Positions 19,696 through 28,837 of a stretch of 64,000 nucleotides of DNA are shown here, one piece after another. Positions within the stretch are counted from its first letter, which is position 1, and each line of letters starts with the position of its first letter. Source of the stretch: Caldalkalibacillus uzonensis (GTDB lineage: Bacteria > Bacillota > Bacilli > Caldalkalibacillales > Caldalkalibacillaceae); NCBI RefSeq assembly GCF_030814135.1, contig NZ_JAUSUQ010000008.1:1-64000 (forward strand), written 5' to 3'. The position numbers were made by a program, and so were the translations under genes. The notes under the pieces are model-generated. The model had not been told where the DNA came from, did not search any database, and saw only the letters and a program-made list of their open reading frames with translations.

Positions 19696-19888
19696 TCGCA
19701 AAGATAACCAAGAGCAGAAAGACATCAAACGGCGTGGGGAAAAAGATGGTGCGGACCAATTGGAAGATGGCCAGCGGAATAAAAATCTGTGCTGCAATCT
19801 CTTTCGACTGGTAACCCCAATACTTGCAACGCTGCTTGAACTGCAAATAATAGTGTTTAATTTTATATTTGTTCCATTTTAAGTTCAT
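19664..19888 (-). CDS. small membrane protein of unknown function
   Basis: 74 residues on the - strand. The ATG (complement of 19886-19888) is preceded by AAAAAGGTGATTATT, a good ribosome site. The N-terminal third is basic and aromatic (NLKWNKYKIKHYYLQFKQR), then two hydrophobic segments cover about residues 30-74 (PLAIFQLVRTIFF and FLLLVIFAIILFLL). Its last ~32 bases overlap the 3' end of ysxE in antisense orientation. I do not recognise the family. Membrane-anchored, positively charged side probably cytoplasmic. Confidence 0.6.
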   Translation of the reverse strand: MNLKWNKYKIKHYYLQFKQRCKYWGYQSKEIAAQIFIPLAIFQLVRTIFFPTPFDVFLLLVIFAIILFLLIDWL

Positions 19889-19978
19889 AATAATCACCTT
19901 TTTTAGGCCTAAGAATGACATGTGGTGTCTATGACAGCATATGCAAGGGATAGATGAACTGATACAAAGTGTCGTTCC

Positions 19979-20050
19979 CTTTCGGAGAGAGTCCGAGAGA
20001 GGTTGGAGCAGTTCTTCCTAGAACTCCCGCCTTTAGGCATGGGAGGCTCA
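19979..20050 (+). mobile_element. orphan structured element resembling an IS200/IS605 right end / omega RNA
   Basis: Two hairpins sit in a gene-free stretch. The first is a full 8-bp stem CTTTCGGA (19979-19986) / TCCGAGAG (19992-19999) with one G-U pair. The second is CTCCC-GCC-TTTA-GGC-AT-GGGAG (20024-20045), followed by GCTCAG. A CCCGCCTTTAGGC-GGGAGG-TCA pattern is what I know from the right ends of many IS200/IS605 and IS607 elements, where it forms the 3' part of the TnpB omega RNA. No tnpA or tnpB gene lies here, so this would be a remnant or a solo element. Identification is by memory of the motif, not by alignment. Confidence 0.45.
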
Positions 20051-20060
20051 GAGACTGGGC

Positions 20061-20089
20061 TTGACGAAGGCAGGTATAGACAGTAAAAT
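20061..20089 (+). promoter_or_regulatory. sigma-A promoter of the valS T-box transcript
   Basis: TTGACG (20061-20066), exactly 17 bases, TAAAAT (20084-20089). The -35 begins 11 bases after the structured element that ends at 20050. The implied leader is about 480 bases, which accommodates the whole T-box. Confidence 0.75.
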
Positions 20090-20134
20090 AATGGTCAAAC
20101 ATAGATGTAGCGTAACGATTAACATCATCTCATA

Positions 20135-20470
20135 CAGATTGATGACAATGAGAGGGAAGAGTAAATAGCGGCGTCATTGCAGAGAGGAAAATGCGTGGCT
20201 GAAACATTTTCCATGACAAGGCTATTGAAGGTCGCCCTCGAGTCATTTTCCTGAACCTTGGCCCTAGAGGGGCAAGCAGTAAGGAAAATCGGTTGATCCG
20301 TTATCTCTTTGAGCGTACTTGTTCCTGACGGCTTATGGCAAGCGCCGGCCTCTTATGTGAAATCTGCACTGTTAATCCCTGACTTAGTGGCTGTTGGCCG
20401 TCGCAAGAGCAAGTAAAAAAAGGTGGTACCGCGGAGTCTCTTCGTCCTTTTGGGTGAGAGGCTTTTTTTA
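20135..20470 (+). promoter_or_regulatory. T-box riboswitch (valine) of valS
   Basis: The T-box sequence AGGTGGTACCGCGG lies at 20421-20434. Stem I can be traced: GAGGG pairs with CCCTC (20234-20238) at the base, AATAGC pairs with GCTATT (20221-20226) above the specifier loop, and the loop has AGTA on its 5' side and GAAGGTCG on its 3' side. The specifier triplet is GTC (20231-20233), a valine codon, in agreement with the downstream gene. Uncharged tRNA-Val would pair with the specifier and the T-box bulge and favour the antiterminator, so valS is read when charged tRNA-Val is scarce. Confidence 0.93.
20435..20469 (+). terminator. T-box terminator hairpin
   Basis: AGTCTCT (20435-20441) pairs with AGAGGCT (20457-20463, one G-U pair), with TCC/GGG extending inside, followed by seven T (20463-20469). 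It competes with the antiterminator that uses the adjacent T-box sequence. Confidence 0.85.
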
Positions 20471-20573
20471 ATTATACAGGTGTTTCTGCTGTTTAACTTG
20501 TTCACAAGCAAGTGATATCAAACAAATGTGCCAAAGTGAGACAAAAAGAAGTATGCCTGAAGGAGTGAACCTG

Positions 20574-23249
20574 ATGAATAACGACACACAATTATCTATG
20601 CCCACCAAATATGAGCCTCGTCAAACTGAGGGGAAATGGTATCAATACTGGCTGGATCATCAGTTTTTTAAGCCCAGCGAAGATCCGCAGAAAGAGCCAT
20701 TTACCATTGTTATCCCGCCGCCTAATGTGACTGGTCGTCTGCACTTGGGACATGCCTGGGATGGCACCCTGCAAGATATCATTATCCGCATCAAACGGAT
20801 GCAAGGCTACGATGCCTTGTGGCTGCCGGGAATGGACCATGCTGGCATTGCCACGCAGGCCAGGGTAGAGGCCAAACTGAAAGAAGAGGGCAAAACCCGC
20901 TATGATTTGGGGCGGGAAGCTTTCGTCAAGCAGGTTTGGGAATGGAAAGAAGAGTACGCTTCCGTGATCCGTGAACAATGGGCCAAGCTGGGCTTGTCCC
21001 TGGACTATTCCCGGGAGCGTTTCACTCTGGATGAAGGGCTGTCCAAGGCAGTCCGGGAAGTGTTTGTCCGCCTCTATGAGAAAGGGTTAATCTACCGGGG
21101 CAAATATATCATTAACTGGGATCCTGAAACCCGCACCGCATTATCAGATATTGAGGTCGAGTACAAAGAAATAAACGGTCATCTGTATCATTTGCGCTAT
21201 CCACTCGTTGAAGGCAGCGGTTCTATTGAAGTGGCGACTACGCGACCTGAAACAATGCTGGGAGATACGGCTGTGGCGGTACATCCTGAGGATGAGCGTT
21301 ACAAGCATCTGATCGGCAAAACGGTGAAGCTGCCCATTGTTGGCCGAGAAATCCCCATTATTGCTGATGAGTATGTCGATATGGCCTTTGGCAGTGGGGC
21401 GGTGAAAATAACCCCTGCCCATGACCCCAATGACTTTGAGATTGGACAGCGGCACAACCTGGAGCAAATTCTGGTGATGGACGAAAGCGGCCGCATGAAT
21501 GAGAACGCCGGTCCATATCAGGGCTTGGACCGTTTTGAATGCCGGAAATTAATTGTGAAGGATCTGCAAGATCAGGGGGTGCTGTTCAAAATTGAAGATC
21601 ACGTGCATAGTGTGGGGCACAGCCAACGGAGCGGGGCTGTGGTGGAGCCGTATCTCTCCACCCAGTGGTTTGTCAAAATGAAGCCGCTGGCTGAACAGGC
21701 CATCCGCCTGCAGCACGAAGCTGATACCAAGGTTAATTTCGTGCCGGAGCGCTTTGAAAAAATCTATCTGCATTGGATCGAAAATGTGCGCGACTGGTGT
21801 ATTTCGCGCCAGTTATGGTGGGGACACCGCATCCCAGCCTGGTATACACCGAACGGGGATGTAATTGTAGCTCGCACAGAGGAAGAGGCCACACACATCG
21901 CCCAGGAAAAATACGGCACAACAGACATTACCCAGGATGAGGATGTGCTGGACACCTGGTTCAGCTCCGGCTTGTGGCCTTTTTCCACCATGGGCTGGCC
22001 CGATGAGACAGCGGATATGAAGCGCTACTATCCCACGGATTGTCTGGTGACAGGCTACGACATTATCTACTTCTGGGTGGCCCGCATGATCTTTACAGCT
22101 CTGGAGTTCACCCACAGCCGCCCCTTTAAAGATGTGCTGATTCATGGCCTGATTCGCGACGCTGAAGGGCGCAAGATGTCCAAATCGCTGGGCAACGGAG
22201 TGGACCCCATGGATGTGATCGAGAAACACGGGGCAGATGCCTTGCGCTTCATGTTGGCCACGGGAAGTTCCCCGGGACATGACCTGCGCTTCCATTGGGA
22301 AAAGGTAGAAGCGGCCCGCAACTTTGCCAATAAAATTTGGAACGCTTCCCGCTTTGCCCTGATGAACCTGCAGGACTTTGACGGGGAAAAGACTGACATC
22401 AGCGGGGAACTGTCCACGCCAAACCGCTGGATTTTACACCGTCTCAACCATACCGTACGTGAGGTCACCAAACTGGCTGATCAATATGAGTTTGGTGAAG
22501 TGGGACGGCTCCTCTATCACTTTATTTGGGATGAGTTTTGTGACTGGTATATTGAAATGGCCAAGATTCCGCTGTACGGTGACGATGCCGGGGCCAAGCG
22601 GGAAACACAGGCTGTCCTTGCTTACACATTGGATCGGACACTGCGTTTGTTGCATCCGTTTATGCCCTTTATAACCGAGGAAATTTGGCAGCACCTGCCA
22701 GGCAGTGGAGCAAGCATCACAGTAGCCAGCTGGCCGGAAGCCAGAGCAGAGTTTGACCAGCCTGATGCAGAAAAAGAGATGGCTTTGATCATGGATGTGA
22801 TCCGGGCGGTGCGCAATATCCGCGCCGAAGTAAACGTGCCCCTGGGCAAAGCAGTAGATATCATGATTAAACCTTCCACTGTACACCATGAGCAATATTT
22901 ACGGGGAAATGAAGATATTATTGCCCGCTTAACCAATCCGCACAAACTGGAGATCAGCACGAATTTAGAGGTGCCGGAACAAGCCATGTCCTCTGTCGTC
23001 AGCGGGGCTGAAATTTATCTGCCTCTGGCTGGCTTAATCGATGTGGAGCAAGAACTGGCCCGACTGGATAAGGAAAAACAAAAACTTGAAGCAGAGGTGG
23101 CGCGGGCTGAGCAGAAACTTGCCAACAAAGGCTTTACCGCAAAAGCCCCGCAACATATTGTGGAGGCAGAGCGGGAGAAACTGAAGGATTATCAGGAACA
23201 ATTGCAGCAAGTACAAGAGCGGATCAATGAGTTGAAAAAAATGAGCTAA
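20574..23249 (+). CDS. valS: valyl-tRNA synthetase
   Basis: 891 residues. Class I synthetase that attaches valine to tRNA-Val and edits mischarged threonine. HIGH-type motif in [20 protein letters not shown] in [14 protein letters not shown], editing domain with [18 protein letters not shown], and a C-terminal coiled coil (about 820-888, rich in Lys, Glu and Gln) that contacts tRNA. Start at ATG 20574 after GAAGGAGTGAACCTG; an upstream in-frame ATG at 20526 lacks a ribosome site. Controlled by the T-box leader. folC follows 13 bases later. Confidence 0.97.
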   Translation: MNNDTQLSMPTKYEPRQTEGKWYQYWLDHQFFKPSEDPQKEPFTIVIPPPNVTGRLHLGHAWDGTLQDIIIRIKRMQGYDALWLPGMDHAGIATQARVEAKLKEEGKTRYDLGREAFVKQVWEWKEEYASVIREQWAKLGLSLDYSRERFTLDEGLSKAVREVFVRLYEKGLIYRGKYIINWDPETRTALSDIEVEYKEINGHLYHLRYPLVEGSGSIEVATTRPETMLGDTAVAVHPEDERYKHLIGKTVKLPIVGREIPIIADEYVDMAFGSGAVKITPAHDPNDFEIGQRHNLEQILVMDESGRMNENAGPYQGLDRFECRKLIVKDLQDQGVLFKIEDHVHSVGHSQRSGAVVEPYLSTQWFVKMKPLAEQAIRLQHEADTKVNFVPERFEKIYLHWIENVRDWCISRQLWWGHRIPAWYTPNGDVIVARTEEEATHIAQEKYGTTDITQDEDVLDTWFSSGLWPFSTMGWPDETADMKRYYPTDCLVTGYDIIYFWVARMIFTALEFTHSRPFKDVLIHGLIRDAEGRKMSKSLGNGVDPMDVIEKHGADALRFMLATGSSPGHDLRFHWEKVEAARNFANKIWNASRFALMNLQDFDGEKTDISGELSTPNRWILHRLNHTVREVTKLADQYEFGEVGRLLYHFIWDEFCDWYIEMAKIPLYGDDAGAKRETQAVLAYTLDRTLRLLHPFMPFITEEIWQHLPGSGASITVASWPEARAEFDQPDAEKEMALIMDVIRAVRNIRAEVNVPLGKAVDIMIKPSTVHHEQYLRGNEDIIARLTNPHKLEISTNLEVPEQAMSSVVSGAEIYLPLAGLIDVEQELARLDKEKQKLEAEVARAEQKLANKGFTAKAPQHIVEAEREKLKDYQEQLQQVQERINELKKMS

Positions 23250-23262
23250 CGAGGGATGCATC

Positions 23263-24600
23263 ATGAGTTTTCAAACAGCACAGGAAGCGATTGAGTGGAT
23301 GCACAGCTTGGAACATTTGGGCATTAAACCCGGATTGAAGCGGATGGAATGGCTGATGGAACGCCTGGGCCATCCTGAGCGGCTGCTTAAGTTTGTCCAT
23401 ATCGGGGGAACCAATGGTAAAGGGTCCACTTTGGCCTTTCTGAGTCATGTGTTACAAGAAGCAGGGTATCAGGTGGCTGCGTTTACCTCACCTTACCTGA
23501 TCCGCTTTCAAAACCGCATTCAGAATAATGGAGAGGACATCGCCGATGAGCATCTGGTACAGGTGGCGAACAAAATCAAGCCGCTGGTGGAGGAGTTGGC
23601 CCGGACTGAGCTGGGCTCTCCAACCGAATTTGAAGTGGTGACCACCTTGGCCATCGAATATTTTGCCCGTATTGCCTATCCTGATGTGGTTCTGTGGGAG
23701 GTGGGTCTGGGCGGCCGTCTGGACTCCACCAACATTGTCACTCCAATTGCTTCTGTGATTACCAATGTGGGTTACGACCACATGCACATTTTGGGTGATA
23801 CCTTGAAGGAGATTGCCGCAGAAAAAGCAGGTATTATTAAGCCCGGGGTTCCACTGATCACAGGTGTTCAAGACGAGGGTCCTTTGCAGGTGATCGAGGG
23901 TATAGCCAAGGAGAAAAAAGCTTCAGTCTACCGTTTAGGACAAGCCTTTTTTATTGAGGATGAAAGCTGTGATGAACATGGACAATCGTTCTCGTACCGT
24001 TCCATGTTTACCCGTTTGCAGGATGTACGTATTGGTTTAAAAGGTTCTCATCAGCTTCAAAACGCTGCCGTGGCCATGATGACGCTGGAAGTGCTCAAGC
24101 AATTTTATGCCCTGATTTGGGAAGAGGAAGAACTGCGCCGGGGCCTGGAGCAGACCAGTTGGCCCGGCCGCTTGGAAGTGATACAAAGAGAGCCCCTGGT
24201 GCTGATTGATGGAGCCCATAACCCCCAAGGAATGGAAGCTTTGGCTCAGTCGCTGGTGCGTCACTATCCCCATCACCACTGGACGGTCATCTTTTCGGCC
24301 ATGCAGGACAAGCCGGTGGCAGAGATGATCAAGCCTCTGACTGGTGTAGCCAAGCGTGTGGTGCTGACTCAGTTTGAGGGGGGACCGCGAACAGCATCAG
24401 CACGGGATTTGTATCAAGCGGTTCAGCAGGAGGGGATCTCTTCCGAGCTGGAAATGAGTGTGGAACCGGATTGGGAGAAAGCGTTTCGCGAGGCCTTAGC
24501 CTCGTCAGGGAAACAGCAGGCGATTTGCTTTGCGGGCTCACTGTATTTTATTGCTCACATTCGACAAACTATAAGTCAAAACGACCAGCGTTATCACTGA
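23263..24600 (+). CDS. folC: folylpolyglutamate synthase / dihydrofolate synthase
   Basis: 445 residues of the Mur-ligase superfamily. Adds glutamate to dihydropteroate and reduced folates with ATP. P-loop GGTNGKGSTLAFL (about residues 46-58), the VGLGGRLDSTN stretch, the family lysine region and the C-terminal LIDGAHNPQGMEALA motif are present. ATG start 13 bases after valS, so probably read from the T-box promoter as well. Ends at a terminator. Confidence 0.95.
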   Translation: MSFQTAQEAIEWMHSLEHLGIKPGLKRMEWLMERLGHPERLLKFVHIGGTNGKGSTLAFLSHVLQEAGYQVAAFTSPYLIRFQNRIQNNGEDIADEHLVQVANKIKPLVEELARTELGSPTEFEVVTTLAIEYFARIAYPDVVLWEVGLGGRLDSTNIVTPIASVITNVGYDHMHILGDTLKEIAAEKAGIIKPGVPLITGVQDEGPLQVIEGIAKEKKASVYRLGQAFFIEDESCDEHGQSFSYRSMFTRLQDVRIGLKGSHQLQNAAVAMMTLEVLKQFYALIWEEEELRRGLEQTSWPGRLEVIQREPLVLIDGAHNPQGMEALAQSLVRHYPHHHWTVIFSAMQDKPVAEMIKPLTGVAKRVVLTQFEGGPRTASARDLYQAVQQEGISSELEMSVEPDWEKAFREALASSGKQQAICFAGSLYFIAHIRQTISQNDQRYH

Positions 24601-24618
24601 TAGACAATTTATGACATA

Positions 24619-24643
24619 AAACAGGGAAATAAGTCCTGTTTTT
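24619..24643 (+). terminator. terminator after folC
   Basis: AAACAGG (24619-24625) / CCTGTTT (24635-24641), loop GAAATAAGT, then T to 24643. It ends the valS-folC unit. Confidence 0.8.
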
Positions 24644-24680
24644 AGAGGACAATTGGCATAGTTAATTTTTACTAAATTCA

Positions 24681-24709
24681 TTGTCAAGCCCCGTAAAAAG
24701 GTGTAAGAT
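24681..24709 (+). promoter_or_regulatory. sigma-A-type promoter of the diguanylate cyclase gene
   Basis: TTGTCA (24681-24686), 17 bases, TAAGAT (24704-24709), 70 bases before the start codon. Confidence 0.6.
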
Positions 24710-24778
24710 TAATCTGCATTATGGACCTGGATGAGTAACTATGGTGGGTTGTTAAGTTTGATAAGGAGCGTAGAGTAG

Positions 24779-26515
24779 ATGGGGCGTTGGAAAAAAATCT
24801 TGATATTGAGCTGTGCCATTGTCCTCTATTCTGTCTTTTTCTTGTTCATGTGGCAAAGTTTCGATTGGCACCGGCTTCAAGCTCAGGACATGATCGGCAT
24901 CTTCTGTTTTTTGGGTTTAATGGTGCTCATTAATGCCTTCCCAATTGAGATTAAGGGAACCAATATCGTCTTGACCAATGCCGTGTCAATGGCTGCGTTT
25001 TTACAATTTGGACTGTGGGTAGAGGCCATATTAACCCAATTGTCCATTTTGGTCACGTTGGTCAGGATTAGAGCCACAACGTGGGAACGGTATATGGGTA
25101 ATTTAATGATGTTTTTGACTACGTCAGTCTGTTCGGCGGCTATCTTTTACGCTCTAGGAGGGGTGACCGGTCCATTCACTCCCGATACTTTTCCTGCTTT
25201 AATCGTGCCGATCATCGGTTATATCTGTACTTCCGTTGTGATCAATCATATTTTGCTTAATCTGTTAAAATGGTTGTTTTACCATCAAAAGCCTGAATTT
25301 TTCGGGAAGTCACTGTGGTGGGAAGTGATTCCCCTCGGTATGATGACACCTACTGGCATCCTCATCTATATGCTGTATGCTCAGGTTGGTCCCTGGGTTT
25401 TTCTCTATGTTGTTCTTCCTGTTGTTTCATTTACTGTGATTTTCAGTTTGTTTGTCCGACTTAATACCATTAATCATAAATTGCGTACACTTCATAATTT
25501 AGGTAACCAGATGACGGCCAATCTCCATTTTGAAGATGTGATCGACCGTTTGGTGCAGGCGGTTTCCAAGTTGGTGCCCTATCAGTATTGCTATTTGTTT
25601 CGTGTGGATCGAGGGCGAGGAACATTAAAGCCGGTCCGTTTGCTTGGCAAAGGGATTCCGCCGGATGAATATGTGAGCTTTATGGGCATAGAAGTGCAGA
25701 TTGGCGAAGGTCTGAGTGGTCAGGTGGCCAGCCAGGGAGAAACAAAGGTGATCGGCAGTGAAAGAGAAGATCTCCATTTTAAGCACGAGCCTGATTTTTT
25801 GCACGATCAGCAGTCTATCCTGGCCGTGCCTCTAAAATATGATCAAAAAGTATACGGTGTGTTAACAGTTAGCGACAACAAACCGAATCGGTATAGTAAA
25901 GAGGATGTGACACTTTTAGAAATTTTGGCTAGCCAGGCGGCTATCGCTTTTAAAAACGCCTATGATTACCAGCGGACCAAACGGCAAAGCGAGCGGGACG
26001 AGTTGACAGGTCTATATAATTACCGTTACTTTACACGGTATTTGTCCAAACAGCTAGAGCAAGCTGATCAAAATCGCCCGCTCGCGCTTATTTTGTTAGA
26101 TATCGACCACTTTAAACAGGTGAATGACCAATATGGTCATTTAGCGGGGAATGAGATTCTGAAGCGGATTGCTGCTATCATACAGGAAGTTGTTAATGGA
26201 AAAGGGATTGTCGCCCGTTACGGAGGAGAAGAGTTTACTATTTTGCTGATTAACGTGACTGAGCAAGAAGCGTATGAGTGGGCGGAGCGGTTGCGGGCGA
26301 AGGTAGAGCAAACGAGGATTGAGGTGGTCCCCTGTTTAAATGATGAGAAACCAGCGGGCCCTGTTCTGCTCAATGTGACGGTTAGCATAGGCCTGGCCCT
26401 CTACCCCCATCATGCTGATGACGCGGCTAGTCTGTTGCGCTATGCCGACCGGGCCATGTATATGGGGGCCAAGCAAAAGGGACGCAACAAAGTGGCGGTT
26501 TATCAAGAGGGTTAG
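24779..26515 (+). CDS. membrane-bound diguanylate cyclase with GAF and GGDEF domains
   Basis: 578 residues. About 1-230 is a membrane domain with roughly seven or eight hydrophobic segments, probably a sensor. A GAF domain follows (about 245-395, from FEDVIDRLVQAVSKLVPYQYC to ASQAAIAFKNA), then a GGDEF domain (about 405-575) with the active-site loop RYGGEEF near residues 480-486 and the LLDIDHFKQVND metal-binding stretch. The catalytic residues are intact, so synthesis of cyclic-di-GMP from two GTP is likely. The RxxD inhibitory site that normally lies just before the loop is absent (NGKG instead), suggesting no product inhibition. B. subtilis has nothing comparable between folC and comC. 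Start ATG after AAGGAG. Confidence 0.88.
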   Translation: MGRWKKILILSCAIVLYSVFFLFMWQSFDWHRLQAQDMIGIFCFLGLMVLINAFPIEIKGTNIVLTNAVSMAAFLQFGLWVEAILTQLSILVTLVRIRATTWERYMGNLMMFLTTSVCSAAIFYALGGVTGPFTPDTFPALIVPIIGYICTSVVINHILLNLLKWLFYHQKPEFFGKSLWWEVIPLGMMTPTGILIYMLYAQVGPWVFLYVVLPVVSFTVIFSLFVRLNTINHKLRTLHNLGNQMTANLHFEDVIDRLVQAVSKLVPYQYCYLFRVDRGRGTLKPVRLLGKGIPPDEYVSFMGIEVQIGEGLSGQVASQGETKVIGSEREDLHFKHEPDFLHDQQSILAVPLKYDQKVYGVLTVSDNKPNRYSKEDVTLLEILASQAAIAFKNAYDYQRTKRQSERDELTGLYNYRYFTRYLSKQLEQADQNRPLALILLDIDHFKQVNDQYGHLAGNEILKRIAAIIQEVVNGKGIVARYGGEEFTILLINVTEQEAYEWAERLRAKVEQTRIEVVPCLNDEKPAGPVLLNVTVSIGLALYPHHADDAASLLRYADRAMYMGAKQKGRNKVAVYQEG

Positions 26516-26564
26516 CTTGCTTTTAATATGAAAAGATTACGTTTTAACTTGTGAGGGATACCCT

Positions 26565-27314
26565 TTGTTTGTCATAGATAGTTTGATCTTCGTGACAGCC
26601 CTGTTTTTGGGCAGTTTTTATAATGTACTGGCCATTCGCCTATTGAAGAAGCAGTCTTTCGTTTATCCACCTTCCCATTGTCCCCAATGTCAACATCGGT
26701 TAGCTCCTTGGGACCTTGTACCGCTTCTCAGTTACCTTGTTTTAAGAGGAAAATGCCGCTATTGTCAGTCACCCATTTCTCCCCTGTATCCTGCAGGAGA
26801 GCTGCTCACCGGCCTCAGTTTGTATCTGGCCTACCGTCACTTAGGCTTACAGCTCGAACTGCTGCCGGCTGTGATTTTGATTTCGGTTCTTGTCTTGGCC
26901 GTGCTGACTGACCTGAGGAAAAAGCTGATTTTAGATGTAATTACCCTGCCGGCACTTGTGCTCCTGCTTGTATTGCGCCTTGTGATCGGAGAGTATTCTT
27001 TTTGGTTTTACCTGGCGGGAGGTCTCACCGGTTTTGGTCTATTGCTCTTAATTAGCATAGTGAGCCGGGGAGGGATGGGGGGAGGAGATATTAAACTGTA
27101 CGCCTTGATCGGTGTGGTGCTTGGTCCTTCGCTGACGCTGCTCAGCCTGGTCTTAGCTTCTTTTATGGGAGCGTTGGTTGGCGGCGTGATGATCTTGCTA
27201 GGGCGTTGGCAGCGTAAAGAAACTATCCCGTTTGCTCCCTTCATTTTTGTGGGGACTTTTGTGGCCTACTTCTACGGAGAGACGGTGTGGGTGTGGTATC
27301 TTCAACTTTGGTAG
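26565..27314 (+). CDS. comC: type IV prepilin peptidase / N-methyltransferase ComC
   Basis: 249 residues, polytopic membrane aspartic protease that cleaves and methylates ComG-type pseudopilins for DNA uptake. The methyltransferase-linked zinc site is present as two Cys pairs, Cys39/42 (HCPQCQ) and Cys64/67 (KCRYCQ). The two catalytic aspartates are in VLTDLRKKLI and GGGDIKLYA. The call fits the gene order folC-comC-spoIIB of B. subtilis. TTG start at 26565 with GAGGG upstream. Implies a competence pseudopilus elsewhere in the genome. Confidence 0.93.
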   Translation: MFVIDSLIFVTALFLGSFYNVLAIRLLKKQSFVYPPSHCPQCQHRLAPWDLVPLLSYLVLRGKCRYCQSPISPLYPAGELLTGLSLYLAYRHLGLQLELLPAVILISVLVLAVLTDLRKKLILDVITLPALVLLLVLRLVIGEYSFWFYLAGGLTGFGLLLLISIVSRGGMGGGDIKLYALIGVVLGPSLTLLSLVLASFMGALVGGVMILLGRWQRKETIPFAPFIFVGTFVAYFYGETVWVWYLQLW

Positions 27315-27360
27315 GGGATGATGGTCTGTTGCAGTTCTAATTCGGCACGTTCCTCATAGA

Positions 27361-27379
27361 CTAGTGATAAAAGCACTAG
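27361..27379 (+). repeat. short inverted repeat upstream of spoIIB
   Basis: CTAGTG (27361-27366) / CACTAG (27374-27379) around ATAAAAG. It lies 22 bases before the chosen spoIIB start and could be an operator or a leader hairpin. No T run follows. Confidence 0.4.
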
Positions 27380-27401
27380 ATTGATAGAGGAGCGAGAGGC
27401 C

Positions 27402-28559
27402 ATGACGAGAAAAAACAAGCTCACCTTCCTGTTTCCCCCCGATAAGGACGGCGATCATCCTGATATCCAGTGGGAAACCTATTACACTGGCAGGACAAGC
27501 AACATGCACAACGACAACAAGAAAGACGCCAGGGCCTATGCAGGGCCTGTCCGGCGCCCATCCTGGTCCAGAGAGATAAAAAATGAAGATGCGCCCTTTC
27601 TTGTTGACTTGCCTGAAAACAAAGAAACGACACGCCGTCCCAGTTTACCTCCCAGCCGCTACGAACGGCGCAGTAAAATAAAAAAGAACAAGGAGCGGAG
27701 CAGAACAGTCCTGTCCCTGCCCCAACTGAAAGTGGGCTCCAAGCTGGCCTTGATTGCAGCGTCAGCGGTGGCCCTGGGGGTGATGATGGGCATGATGGTA
27801 TTTTCTTTTTTTGCCGTGGAGGGCACAGATGGGGCTCAAATCGGCAGTTCTCAAGCGCCTGCTGCCGTGTCCCAAAGTGGGGCAGAAAATGGAGTACTGG
27901 TCATGCCGGCGGGTTATGTGCAGGATGGCCGCTTGTATTTGCCTTCACGCACCTATTATGTTGTTCAGGCTGGCGCTTTTTCTGAGCAGCAAGCAGCACA
28001 AAAAGTGAAGGAACAGGTTCAAAACCAGGGACTGGCCGGACTAGTTCCCCCGGGTGAAGCCCCGTTTCGTTTATATATGGGTCTCGGCTTAGCCAGAGAT
28101 GATGCAGAGCGGCTGGGGGCCTATCTAGAGGAGCAGGGCATTGAGGTTTATATCCACGTCCATGAAACGAGGGAAGTCCAGGCGGATATCGGTAACCTGG
28201 AAGAGTCATTTGCCCCGCTTCCTGCATACCTGGCCAGGGGAGAACAGCTGCTTGGGGAGCTGACCCGCACCACAGCTGCCCTTTTGGAGCAAAGTGATGC
28301 TGAATTAACGGAAGAAAAATGGCAGGCCTTGCAAGAGCAACATCGCTTGTTTTTGAATGAGGGACGGGAGCTGTTGAGCGGTCTGAGCGGTGAAACAGCC
28401 CAAGCCGGGGAACAGTTAATGCGAACGTTGTCAGCGGCAGTGACAGCTTTGGAGGCTTACCGCAAGCAGTCTCATTCCAGTTACTTATGGCAGGCGCAGC
28501 AAGCCGGTTTAAACTACCTGACCTATTATGAGCAACTGGTCAACCAATTTGATTCCTAA
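27402..28559 (+). CDS. spoIIB: SpoIIB-like sporulation protein with SPOR domain
   Basis: 385 residues. The N-terminal ~110 residues are cytoplasmic, charged and probably disordered; one membrane segment lies at about 113-140 (LALIAASAVALGVMMGMMVF). Outside is a SPOR peptidoglycan-binding domain at about 183-260 (YYVVQAGAFSEQQAAQKV to EVYIHVHE), then a helical tail. SpoIIB in B. subtilis helps septal peptidoglycan thinning at the start of engulfment and lies between comC and maf exactly as here. Start at ATG 27402 after GAGGAG; an in-frame TTG at 27381 is possible. Residue identity to SpoIIB outside the SPOR domain cannot be judged by eye, so the name rests on domain order and position. Confidence 0.82.
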   Translation: MTRKNKLTFLFPPDKDGDHPDIQWETYYTGRTSNMHNDNKKDARAYAGPVRRPSWSREIKNEDAPFLVDLPENKETTRRPSLPPSRYERRSKIKKNKERSRTVLSLPQLKVGSKLALIAASAVALGVMMGMMVFSFFAVEGTDGAQIGSSQAPAAVSQSGAENGVLVMPAGYVQDGRLYLPSRTYYVVQAGAFSEQQAAQKVKEQVQNQGLAGLVPPGEAPFRLYMGLGLARDDAERLGAYLEEQGIEVYIHVHETREVQADIGNLEESFAPLPAYLARGEQLLGELTRTTAALLEQSDAELTEEKWQALQEQHRLFLNEGRELLSGLSGETAQAGEQLMRTLSAAVTALEAYRKQSHSSYLWQAQQAGLNYLTYYEQLVNQFDS

Positions 28560-28650
28560 ACCCGTTGAGGTGTTCAACATGCATGTCGATGCTGAATGGA
28601 CAGGGAAATGTATATATTTGGATGTCAAAATATCTCTTTCGTTCCCGTCA

Positions 28651-28696
28651 AAAAAACCTCACTTTTGACGAACTACGTCTTGAGTGGGGTTTTTTG
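28651..28696 (+). terminator. terminator after spoIIB
   Basis: CCTCACT (28657-28663) pairs with AGTGGGG (28683-28689), an inner GACG/CGTC extends the stem, and TTTTTT follows. A-rich sequence on the 5' side suggests it could also work in reverse. Confidence 0.85.
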
Positions 28697-28837
28697 GTTC
28701 ACTTTTTTTGCTACACTTTTTCATCTATTACTGTTAAAATATAATCGTGCTTGTATGAGCAGAAGCAAGAAGCCAACACTAAACATGACCGCTTTTAATC
28801 CGCTCAACCTGAAGAAACAAACAGAGGAGATCAGGGC

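Noticed and set aside
19643-19882. 79-codon open frame on the + strand at the ysxE end
   Set aside because: It overlaps both ysxE and the better-supported - strand membrane gene and is extremely Lys/Asn/Glu-rich.
19922-20134. Prophage or genomic-island boundary
   Set aside because: No integrase, no direct repeats flanking, and gene order on both sides follows the conserved chromosome.
27361-27379. Terminator before spoIIB
   Set aside because: The CTAGTG/CACTAG hairpin has no T run after it; kept only as an inverted repeat.
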